This document shows, in pieces, positions 1 to 9,916 of a DNA stretch of 64,000 bases. Made by a program: the position numbers and the translations under genes. The stretch's first letter is position 1; every line of letters begins with the position of its first letter. This DNA is from Panicum virgatum (Eukaryota; Streptophyta; Magnoliopsida; Poales; Poaceae), in contig NC_053145.1 in NCBI RefSeq assembly GCF_016808335.1, positions 496,001 to 560,000 of the forward strand, written 5' to 3'. The notes beneath the pieces are model-generated. The model made no database searches. It was not told the DNA's origin and saw only the letters and a program-made list of their open reading frames with translations.

Positions 1-364
1 TCTCAGGAAGCAACAATTGAAGAGTGGTGGTGTGGCACCTTGGCGCAGCAGCCTAAGTAGGAGCGACGACAGGCAGCAGGTCTTCTCATGTACACTGCTT
101 GGAACCTTTGAAAGGAGCGGAACAGAAGAATTTTCGAAGGGAAAGCTGCGGAGCCAATCTTCATCTTACAACTTATCAAGGAAAAAATACAATTGCGGTT
201 CAAGGCTTGTGGTGCCCCTGTTGTATTTTAAGTTTCCTATGCTAGTTACTTTTCGAGTTTTGAGTCTAGCTTTACTTTATGTAATCCAAATCTTATAAGA
301 CTTTTGCTTTCTCTCCTTGATTAAATGATATGGTAGTGCTCCTGCCCTAGTTTTCAAAAAAAAA
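1..364 (+). mobile_element. Possible 3' tail of a LINE-type retrotransposon
   Basis: No convincing protein is seen. The stretch ends in a T-rich trailer, a small stem-loop (ggtag...ctgcc, about 330-345) and a run of nine A at 356-364. The stem-loop plus A-tail resembles the 3' ends of plant L1-like LINEs. The 5' part lies outside the window, so neither a reverse transcriptase nor a TSD can be checked. It could equally be the 3' end of an ordinary transcript. Confidence 0.35.
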
Positions 365-961
365 GTTCAGGTGGGGAGAGACGATTTTGCGTCGGTCGTT
401 GTGGTGCTCTTCAACGGTGGGGGCGGGCCTGGCCGCCTGGGCCGCGCCGCGCGTGGTGTAGGTCCTCGTGGGCCGTGCACAGCAAGCCCGAGTCCCGTGG
501 GGGTCCCCCCATTCCCTCGCGGCTCTCTCTCGTTTCCGCTGCTGTCGTGGGCTTGGAGGATCCCGCAGATCCACGTGTCGCCTGCTGGATGGATCATCCG
601 TACGATTGGTTTCGTCACACCGTACTCCCGTGGGTCCTGTGGCTGGATTGAACAAGTGGATTGGCTGCTGCCATGCCAAGGGCTGTCCGATCCTGTTTCG
701 AGAGATGGAGCCAAGCCTAAAGTGCTCAAAGTGCTGTTAGAGTAGTATCTAAAATTTAAAAACTGTATAATTTTAGCCTCTTATAACAAATTATTAGGAG
801 TAAAAGATAATTTTTTAAAAAACAATCCCGACATTTTTTTTCCACGGGACGAATGACCAACGATGCTGAACTTGATGCGTTGAAAACAGATTAAGAGGAA
901 GATGCCCCTGGTACAGTACTACCTCAAGATGGTCTCAAGTGTCGCTTCCATTCTATTCTTA
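365..961. other. GC-rich then AT-rich spacer, no gene seen
   Basis: Bases 365-740 are GC-rich and open in several frames on both strands, but none shows a recognisable domain, and overlapping open frames are expected from composition alone. Bases 760-870 are AT-rich. I see no supported gene here. Confidence 0.5.
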
Positions 962-1208
962 GAGCAAGTTTAATAACAAAGCCAAATGCTTAGTTATTAG
1001 CAAAATTTAAGAACCAATAATGAATAAGAAATATTTTTTATTATACATTTTATATTCTCTTTGCTAGTCTTCCTCACATCTATTTAATGTATGGTCCATC
1101 ATCTGCATATGCCTCCGTACTCAGCTTGACGATTGCATGAGAGCCAAGCTCTTCTCTCTCCTCCACGTCGCCATCTACTTGGCTATAAACCAATTATTAT
1201 AGTTGCTC
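962..1208. mobile_element. Mutator-like MITE of the GAGCAAG type
   Basis: The left end (gagcaagtttaataa, from 962) and the right end (attattatagttgctc, to 1208) are imperfect inverted repeats of each other. The interior has the ggtcc and tctcttctctctc phrases typical of a common grass MITE that begins GAGCAAGTTTAATA. I cannot see a clean 9-bp TSD; the weak flanks are ttctta and ttgtaa. It lies about 760 bp upstream of the MADS start codon. Confidence 0.6.
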
Positions 1209-1231
1209 TTGTAAAGGTCTAATATTCGAAA

Positions 1232-1475
1232 GGGCTGGCCTGTAGCCTGGTGGTTACAAGAGCTTGGGTTCGACTTCCTATGAGAACGAATTTTTCAGGA
1301 TTTAACGGCGTTGTGCTTTCAGTGGTAGGCGATGTTCTCATCGACAGCGAGACGCCTGTGGTAATTTAGGATTTGCCGGCTCAGTCTTCGAAGATACTCA
1401 TAAAGGTGGGGTTTGCGTACATGTGTTCATAAGAGGTGAGTGTGCGTGAGTTATGAGTATCTGAGTTACAAATAA
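1232..1475 (+). mobile_element. tRNA-derived SINE
   Basis: A Pol III box A-like sequence (tgtagcctggtgg, 1241-1253) is followed 12 bases later by a box B-like sequence (gggttcgacttcc, 1266-1278). A tRNA-unrelated body follows, ending in a gtgtgcgtgag / gtatctgagtt tail. This layout resembles the OsSN-type SINEs of grasses. No clear TSD is visible, so the ends are approximate. Confidence 0.55.
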
Positions 1476-1570
1476 TGAAACTCTCCATTTCTCTCTCATC
1501 ATAATAATCTTACCATGCATGTCTGAAAAAATTGATGATGTGGTATATAATTTAATGCTATGTCTTATTC

Positions 1571-1712
1571 GCTCTGTTAAGCTGGCTTGTCAGCCAGCCA
1601 ACCAGCCAACAGTATTTTTCTCTCACATCAAATCAGCATCGGCCACCAGCCAACAATATTTTTTTCACTACACATCAGCACAAGCTATTAGCAACATCCA
1701 GCCGAACACAGC
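1571..1712. mobile_element. Short hAT-like MITE
   Basis: The ends gctctgttaagctgg (1571) and ccagccgaacacagc (to 1712) are imperfect inverted repeats. The interior carries repeated cagccagccaac and tttttctctcacatca phrases characteristic of a common grass MITE. An 8-bp TSD is not obvious. It ends about 250 bp before the MADS start codon, inside the likely promoter. Confidence 0.5.
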
Positions 1713-1767
1713 GAGACCGACGGTCATGGTTGGCTGTCCCTGGGAATAATTGTGTACCCCCGTGTTA

Positions 1768-1804
1768 CCATTTGTGGCTCATCCGACCCTTTCCTTTCTA
1801 TAAG
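1768..1804 (+). promoter_or_regulatory. Candidate core promoter: near-CArG box and TATA-like box
   Basis: ccatttgtgg (1768-1777) differs by one base from the CArG consensus CC(A/T)6GG bound by MADS proteins. TATAAG (1799-1804) is followed by a C/T-rich leader rich in ctctcc up to the ATG at 1966, which fits a transcription start near 1830 and a 5' UTR of about 130 bases. Placement is by inspection only. Confidence 0.4.
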
Positions 1805-1965
1805 CAATAAAAACTTCCTTCTTTTCCCGGTTTTCCTCCCCCGAGCCCTCTCCTCTCCACCAAAACAATCGGATCGTTCCCGAACAAAATCCCCAACTGC
1901 TAGCTGCTACCTCTCGATTGGCCGCTTCGTCGTCCTCCAACGTAGACTAGTACGGCAGATCCGTG

Positions 1966-4900
1966 ATGGCGGCCACTGCGGCGGCGCCCGACCAGCGGCA
2001 GATCGTGCCGTCGGACGCGAGCAGGATGAGGAAGCAGGGCCGCCGCGGCCGCCGCGAGATGCGCCGGATCGAGGACAGCACGAGCCGCCAGGTCACCTTC
2101 TCCAAGCGCCGGAAGGGCCTCCTCAAGAAGGCGCACGAGCTCTCCGTGCTGTGCGAAGCCGAGGTCGCCCTCATCGTCTTCTCACCGCGCGGCCGCCTCT
2201 ACCAGTTCGCCTCCGCCACCGAGTACGTCGCTCCGATCCTGCCCTAGCCCTAGCAGCAGGCCGGCCGGCCGGCCGGCCATCTCTCGCTCCCTCGTCTTGT
2301 TGATTCTTTGCATTGCTCGCTCCATTCAAAGCACCCGTTCCGTACGTCCGCTTCCCGGCCGGCCGGCCCCCCTACATATATTATTAATATAATTTTGGTT
2401 GATTCCGAGATTAATCGACCCCCACCGCTACCTATATATATACATTATATACAGATATATAGATGCGTTATCATCATGGATTTCTTTTCGTTTCAAGTAT
2501 GTATGTGTGTGTATGTTAGCTAGTAGATCCACCACAGCTAATACATATTAATTACTATTTCTTGAACTTGAGATTACTATTACACCCTACCATTGATCTA
2601 ACACGTACCCCCTCCATCCGCAAATGTAGGGCATTCTGGGATTCAAAATTTATCCACAAATATAATGCATCCTAGGTTGACAGTGGACCTAACCATCTTT
2701 ATTGTGCATCGTTTTCGGGTCTTCACATATTTAGTTACCCAAATAGAGTTCCGATGCTTTATAATTAGGGGTAGGAGAGTCTTTTTCTACACAGTCATAA
2801 TCTGTCCTAAAAATTTCAGAACGCTTTATATTTTGGGACGGAGGGACTATACACAGACTGGCAATGAAATAATTGAACGAAGATGCTAACTTATTTGGAC
2901 AATGAAACAAGCTAATAGATATATAGCTTCAAAATATATAGCTAGTCGTACGTAGTTTTGTCTGCATTTCCCTCTATCATTTTGTATCATTAATTAATTG
3001 CCAGCGGTAGATCAGCTACATGGCTTTGACTTGCGCCTGCAAATGCTAAATGATTTTAATCGGATTATTTAACCTCCATCCCTTTAATTAGCTAGTGACA
3101 TCCTTTTGAGGATGGTTTTAATTTAGTGTCAATGTATGTATATATAGCAGTCAACCACTGAAGGTTAGCACTGCTATGTATATGCACGACGATTTTCTAC
3201 TACTCAAATTACAACTTTATTAGACCAGAATGAAGGCTAAAATCATTTATATATAGATGGTGGCATTTAAATAGATTAATCTGATTTAAATGCATGGCTA
3301 TTGAGTTGTAGACGACAAGCGGTACGGTGGTACATGAAGCTAGCATTTTTCGTATCGATCCAACCATTGAGAATATACATAATAACACTTAAAATTCTCA
3401 GCTTGCAGAATACAATTGATCGCTATCTCAACCACACAAAAGGCACACCTACAAATGAGAGAGTTGATGAACCAGGCGTAGAGGTATACCCAGCTCATTC
3501 ATTTCCCCTCCCTTCTCTCTCACTATCAGAAACATCTGGTTTGCTGTGTGCTCCTGTATTTGCCATGTGCAATTTCTCGACCACACGGCAAAGAAGCTGA
3601 ATTTCGCAGTGTCTAAATGATTCTCACGTCACCATCTCATTTCCCTCCGTCGTTTAGTTGCATCAAATCAATTTTTTTTACATGCAATTCACAAATACCC
3701 CAAAAACGCAAATATAAATAAGCTAGAACGATCACTGAACAAGAAGCAAAGGATGCACAGCATGCATGTTGAATATCATGCCATTGCAATCTTCATGTAT
3801 ATAGTTATATATGTTTTCCTGAATACATACACATACATAATTCTCAGCCACCTGATGAATTTTATGTGTTCGTGATGTTTGTATATATGGGCACAGAAGT
3901 GGAAATATGAGGCTACAACCTTGGGACAGAAGATTGACGCGATTGAGGCGTCCAAGAGGTGGTCACAGGACTCACAGCTGACTTATCTCTTGCCTTTGTT
4001 ACTATATATATAAATAAATGAGAAGGATGATCAAATAGATCTTGTGAAGCTGATGTTAGGAAATAAATAGGCATTATTATTCATCGTATGTATGCAGGAA
4101 GCTTCTTGGGGAGAGCCTTGGATCTTGTTCAATTAAGGAGCTACAAGAGCTGGAGTTGCAGCTGGAGAACAGCCTAAGCAGCATCAGGCAAAGGAAGGCA
4201 AGGAAAGCAAAATCATTTTGCTAGCTATTATTCCTTCTGTACTTAGTACTGCATATTGTAGAATCTAAGTTGCTGATACATACAGTCACTGATCTTTATT
4301 CAAACTTGCTTTATCTATGGATTCTGAGCAGCAAAAGAAGCTGATGAATCAGATTTTGGAGTTGAGGGACAAGGTGCGTATGTATGGTACTGAGCATGTG
4401 CATGATCAACCCACTAGTACACAAATGGTTTTTAGTCGTTCACATTAGTCTCGGTTGCTGTTGAGCTCGGATTAATGAAGGCTTTAGTTCCAAATCCAAT
4501 AGTTAGGGACGGCGGGGAGCTTTAGTCTTGATTAGAGCCACCAACCGGGACTAAATTCATCCTTTAGTCCCGATTGGTGGCTCCAACCGGGATTAAAAGT
4601 TGTAAACATTTAATCTCGTGTGGTAACATTAACCAGGACTAAAGGAGACTAAAGGATGACCCTTTAGTTCTGTTTGGAGAAGGGTCATTCACGGGTTAGT
4701 TTAAAAGGAAGGCATCCCATTTTAAAGTCACATATGTTGTGTAGGTGGGTGGTAAAGAAGCTATTTGCGAGGCAAGAGATCTAGAGTTCGATTATGTAAT
4801 AGTGACTAAAGAGGGACTAAAAGGGTTGGGAACCAGAGCTGCTAGCCGATTTTGTACTAGTGACCACACCGAATAATGCCTTAAATTAAAGGAAACTAAT

Positions 4901-5406
4901 AAGATATTTCTGTATACAGGAGCAGAAACTCGCAAAGGAGAACGCGATGCTCCGTGATCAGGTATTCATCAGCATATAACAGTAATGAAACAATCAAGGT
5001 TTATTCATCGATCCTTAGCATCATCTGCAGACTGTTGAAGTAGTAGGTGCTTTAGTGAAAAAACAAATAAGTTAATTATTTAATCTGTCTATGTGGCAAC
5101 CTAATTAAAGTAGGTAGCTAGCCTGAAACTTGCATTGTGGAGTCTAAGTGGTGGTACTCCGTGGTAGGTCATTAACTGGCCGGTTCATATTTTCGTAAAC
5201 GTGTGCTTGTACCAATGCAACAGTGTAAGGCCTTACCTCTGCTAGAGCTCAATGATAAGGGCCATATGGAAGCTGCTACTGCTGCTGCCGGCGAAGAAAA
5301 AGAAGCGGATGATGGGCGCATGGAGGACGTGGAGACGGAGTTGGCCATCGGAATCGGAAGGGGACGCAGCATCATGGATCGCCTGACTAGCAAGCCAGAC
5401 TGCTAG
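1966..5406 (+). CDS. SOC1/TM3-like MIKC MADS-box transcription factor, seven exons
   Basis: Exons read as 1966-2222, 3402-3483, 3897-3958, 4098-4197, 4332-4373, 4920-4961 and 5224-5406. The joined frame is open for 255 residues and ends in TAG. Exon sizes 82, 62, 100, 42 and 42 match the usual MIKC pattern. Residues ~26-85 are the DNA-binding MADS domain ([30 protein letters not shown]). Residues ~86-115 are the I region, and ~115-190 the K-box coiled coil ([17 protein letters not shown]). The C-terminal motif [12 protein letters not shown] (~229-240) matches the SOC1-clade signature. The clade promotes flowering as nuclear dimers; that role is inferred from family. All introns start GT and end AG except intron 4 (GC). 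A 25-residue extension precedes the MADS domain, where most relatives start MVRG. An in-frame ATG at 2026 would shorten it. The downstream neighbours are transposons, with no operon-like link. Confidence 0.9.
2608..2847. mobile_element. Stowaway-like MITE in intron 1 of the MADS gene
   Basis: The left end (ccccctccatccg) and right end (gggacggagggac) form an inverted repeat of the CTCCCTCCGT Stowaway type, flanked on both sides by TA (2606-2607 and 2848-2849), the TSD of Tc1/mariner MITEs. The length of about 240 bp fits the family. Confidence 0.75.
4198..4331 (+). other. Intron 4 of the MADS gene with a GC-AG splice pair
   Basis: Exon 4 must be 100 nt (4098-4197) for the K-box frame to join the next exon, and 100 nt is also its usual size in the clade. 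The next bases are gcaagg instead of gtaagg, so the donor reads AAG|GCAAGG, the consensus context for GC donors. The intron ends ...gagcag before the QKKLMNQ codons at 4332. Confidence 0.75.
4412..4862. mobile_element. 451-bp CACTA-type MITE in intron 5
   Basis: It begins CACTAGTACACAAA and ends TTTTGTACTAGTG, an inverted terminal repeat with the diagnostic CACTA/TAGTG ends. It is flanked by a perfect 3-bp TSD, acc (4409-4411 and 4863-4865). The interior carries several copies of ggactaaa/tttagtcc in both orientations, as in subterminal repeats of CACTA elements. No transposase is encoded, so it would be non-autonomous. Confidence 0.85.
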
Positions 5407-5416
5407 CTCTGGATCA

Positions 5417-5552
<136 letters not shown>

Positions 5553-7565
5553 ATCTGGTTCGATCAAGATATATATACATAAGTGTTCATAAAAAAATGA
5601 ATAGCATGTGATTCATCATGTTGAAGGCATGTTAAATATCATTGACGGCAAGTTAAATATCGTTGAAGAAGATGCATGTTAAGGGAGCAAAGTGTTTAAT
5701 GTAGGCATGCGATGTGGTCATATATTCTTTCACTCCGTGTACAAGGCGTGCTGTGATGGTGCGAGGTATTGGTTGTTTGGGTTCCTATTGAGATTCGGAT
5801 TGATTTGTTCGGGTTCCGATTGACGGACTGTGGAATATAATTGTTAGCTTTAGAAATAGTAGAAATAGAAACAAGATACCTCTTATTATTAGAATTTTTT
5901 TGCAAGGCATCTTATTGGAGTACTTAAATAGTAATTATAACTACGGTGATGGTGTTGGGAAATTAGAACAAGTCGGTCTTCTCCTTAATTTGGGCGTGAT
6001 CCTCAATTTTCATTTTATGCCAAAGAAACCTTGCTAGCGATCTGTGTTAAAGATCTTGAGGAAAAAAACGAGCAAAATAGCCTATAACTGAAATATTATA
6101 CATGCCCAAAATCCACAAGGTTGGGTGCGTGAGCGTGACCTCGTCCGTCAGCAAGAAGCTAGCCAGAGGGATCAATGTGACACTTCGTCTTTGATCGCCA
6201 AGCTGACATAGCTTCACATTGCCGGTGATGCCCGACGTAGGGTCCGCAGCCTCCTCCTATATCCACCAAATTGCCATACGCCAGCTACAGTGGCGTCTAG
6301 TGCCTCCATGATCACTGGCAGGCAACAATATTCTTCCTTTTCCATAAAATTCCAGCGCAGCGAGCAGCCCTATAACGACTCATGCCGACCTGCCTGATAT
6401 CTCTCTACGACAACCTCTTAGCTTTTTGTGATAATTTGGTGCCAATTTTTTTCTCAAATCCTGCGACCTGTTTTTATTGTCTTCTTACGCATTGATCAAT
6501 TGTTCATGTCGTGTTCGGGTTCTTGGACCAAAACTGGGAGTCGAAGTTTTTCTACTACTAAGCGGGTACGGTGCACTCAGGACCCGACGCCTATCTGGAA
6601 ATTGATCGGGCCAGAAATCATACAAATCTAAATAGGTCCACGTGTAATTAACTTGAAACGGACCAAATAAAAAATCAAATGGAAACCTTATGCCCTTTAG
6701 AAATAGGTAAAGACTAGGCAATATTAGTTGCGTGTAGTTGACTGTACATTAATTTGTAGGGATGTATATAATTGAGTCACGAACGGAGGGATAGTCCGAT
6801 TCGCATATGTGGTGAACTAAGGTCCACCTAACAATAACACAAGGTAGTCCAACCAAAAAATTAGGTGAAAACTTTAGCTGATTTAGAAATATGTACATAT
6901 AGATATTTTTAACAAATAGTACTTTCGGTATGCTAAAATGCGGCCTCAAGGGGAACAAAATAAATAAAAAAAATGTATGTAGTTTATACATGCTCAATTA
7001 CGTGTTGTTTCATTAATCAAAATACTTCCAAGAAATCATCGGCTGAAGATTTAGGACTATGAAATTTTAAAAGGAACCTTTGAGTAATAAGGAAGCAATG
7101 TAGACAAATACGTGTAATCTATAGGAAATGCTCAATTGTAGGCTAAATAGGTAAAGATAGAAAAATATGTCCGTGTGCAATACGGACAAAGTTGATATAA
7201 GTATTAGATACGTATACGTTAATCTATAGGGGTCTACGTGATTGAGTTGTGGACGGAGGGCTTATTCTAAATCGCTACGAAGTTATTATAATATGCTTTT
7301 AACTTTTAACAAAAGTGTTTTCTGGAACTGCATGAGAAAATATCATTCAAACATATTGAAGTGAGATCTTGTTTTGAATTTTTTATTGGGGCAACACAAT
7401 GGTGCAACCGGTTTTTAATTTTGATGCTCAGTTGTAAAATTACATCTTTTTAAAATTCGAGATTGATTTTGCATGTGCTGATTTTGGTGCAGTTGAGCTC
7501 TGTTTGAGAGGAAAGTGGAGCAGTAGCAGTAGCAGCTCTCGCCAAATTGGGAAAGAACATGTTGC
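5553..7565. other. Intergenic stretch, no supported gene
   Basis: Only short open frames occur. Similar phrases recur near 6650-6820 and 7130-7270 (taggtaaagac/taggtaaagata; a tagggatgta or taggggtcta run, then gattgagt, then acggagggnt), which suggests decayed copies of one repeat. I can name no element. Confidence 0.4.
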
Positions 7566-7570
7566 GGTAT

Positions 7571-7921
7571 TGTCACGGTATCTTGCAGACTGGGCCAAGC
7601 GAAGGATGAGTGGGCTGGACTACTAATTCTGTATCGGCCCATGGAAGTCTATGAGGGGTGCAGTGTATACAAATACAGAATGGAGAAGCAACAAGAGAGT
7701 TGTCGATTGACCAGAAGCAGAACCGGGCAACCGGCGGCGGCGAGCTCACGCTCGAGGCGAGCTCCTGCTCGAGGCTAGCTTAGGCTAGATTTCCTATCCC
7801 TACCCTTCTTCCTCCTCCAATCTGTTACCCGCTTGTATCTATGACCTGCTAGAAGCATCCGGAACCTAAATTCGCCTTCCTGTACTTCCATTTTCTGTAT
7901 AAAGCAAGTGGGTTCGTGACA
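7571..7921. mobile_element. 351-bp solo LTR
   Basis: It starts TGTCACGG and ends TTCGTGACA, so the ends are inverted (TGTCACG/CGTGACA) with the canonical TG...CA. A perfect 5-bp TSD, ggtat, flanks it (7566-7570 and 7922-7926). The interior has the promoter-like phrase gtatacaaataca and a C/T-rich downstream half, as expected of a small Copia-type LTR. No internal coding region adjoins it, so it is probably the product of LTR-LTR recombination. Confidence 0.8.
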
Positions 7922-7926
7922 GGTAT

Positions 7927-9039
7927 GTTTGGACTTTCCTAAAAGAGGCCGTAGCAAAAAGCTAAATTATGGCCGACTATAATTTAGCTAAGTCCCAATT
8001 TATGATGATATCTTCCTACAACAGGACTATATTTTCCATGTAGGCTCTCGATCAATTTTTTTGGAAATTACAAGACTATTGAGATTGAGATGGTTAGGGG
8101 TTAGTTTGATAAAAAAGAAAAAGAAAAACACCAAAAAAAAGGACGTTATAGGTGTTGGGCCCAAATTAAGGCCCAGGCTGGTGTGGATGGAGGCCAGAAA
8201 CAAAGGCCCACATGGCATACGCGGGCACCTACTACCGCGTGCACGATGGTTGGCCATCCCATCCATCCACCACGCACACAACGCACCCCGGACGGGGCGC
8301 GCCTATCCATCACTTCAGGTGATGATTTCGGCAACTATCATCTAAAGTGCATGCAATTAATTAATCCTTAGTGAGATGGTGTGTTAGGCCATATCTTAAT
8401 ATGTTAGCGTATTTTTCCATGGGTTAACTTTTCTGCTAAATGTTTCCTCGCAAGAGAATATGCGCATCAATGCATTAGTAGGTAAATGCTGACATCATCT
8501 ACATGCATGCAAATCCAAATCTACAAAAACCTATAACTAAATCGAGCATCCAAATCAGATTTGGATTGCACCATTATTTTTTTTATGAAAAAATCTTCAA
8601 AACAAGAGTACACGTGTCTATGTTTGCACAAATATTAATTTTTTTAATATTAAATACTTAATTTCGGAATCTGTGAACAAATATTGTGAGAATACGAACA
8701 AATAATTATTTTCTCGAACAAAAAATTAAACATAACAAATAAATAATAATGTACAACAAACAAAACTATTACACATCGTGAATATTTAATTATATAGAAT
8801 AAATAATAAAAAATAAATATCACAAACAAATAGTCAACATTACGGAACAATTTACTCTACAAAACGAACAAGTAATTTAACATCACGAACAAATAATTAC
8901 ACGTTAAAAATAAAAAATATGCATGATAAATAAATTATTACATGTTGACAATTTCATCTACAAACTAAGAGAAAACAAATTATTCTTACATAATAAATAA
9001 AAGAATATAGAATGGAACGAACAAAAAAAGAAAATAAAA
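7927..9039. other. AT-rich intergenic stretch with degenerate AACAAATAATT repeats
   Basis: No gene is seen. From about 8660 to 8960 the phrase (cg)aacaaataatt recurs with drift at least six times in the same orientation. A short GC-rich patch lies at 8150-8310 without a recognisable product. Confidence 0.45.
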
Positions 9040-9076
9040 TAAAAGGTATAAATAAATAAATAAATAAATAAATAAG
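9040..9076. repeat. (AAAT)n microsatellite
   Basis: About eight near-perfect taaa units run up to aaggaagg at 9074. The repeat sits at the end of the AT-rich block. Confidence 0.85.
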
Positions 9077-9916
9077 GAAGGATATGCTTCGCATGTTTTT
9101 GCATGTTGTATGTGCAGCTATGCTCATCTGCATGCACGATCTGCACGGTAAAAAGCTAACAACATGCTATCGCATTACTCGAATACAGAAGATTTCCGTT
9201 GCTTTTCTTGCCAAGTGCTGTGATTGGAATGCTTCTGTATTCTTGGCTATGGTGCTACTCTCTCTGATTGGTTATGTTTGAGTATGTTGTAGGAGCAAGC
9301 ATATTTAGATTGTGAGACGATGCTGGTGTTAAGCTTGTTTTGTCCTCGTATATATTACCCCGTCTTTTTTATCACAAAGAAGAGTACTTTACGCGCGCCT
9401 TGGCACGCCCTTGCTGTTATCTTAGTAATATAATAATATTATCATTTGCTCTACAAAGTCATATCTCTATACATAAGAGGTGAAACAACTTCCGAGATAA
9501 CATGGGTAGTAAATAACCATCCATTATTGCATCTCCTTAAATGTGTAAGATAGATCACGGTCAAGGGCTGAGAATCAACCACAAAAAAACTAAAGGGATC
9601 AAATGAACACTTATATTCTATAGTCTGAAATACCACTGAGATTTGTTACTAATTACAATTAATACCGCAAACAAACAATTGCAGAAGCTGCTGCTTGTGA
9701 CTACTATATTACAATAACAAATGGAAAAGCTTGGAATGACTTAAATGTTAATACAAACTGAAGCCATTATCAAGCCTTCTCTTCAATGCCACGGATGCAA
9801 ACACCTAACAGAAGCATAGAAGGACATTACCTAATCCAACCTGTGTTGAATATTTTCAATATGCAACTATATATTCCTACCAACAAAGTATCTGTGAAAT
9901 AACTGCTTTTATTTAC

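Noticed and set aside
371..745. Long open frames on both strands in the GC-rich segment
   Set aside because: Frames overlap on both strands, have no domain I know, and are expected from GC-rich composition.
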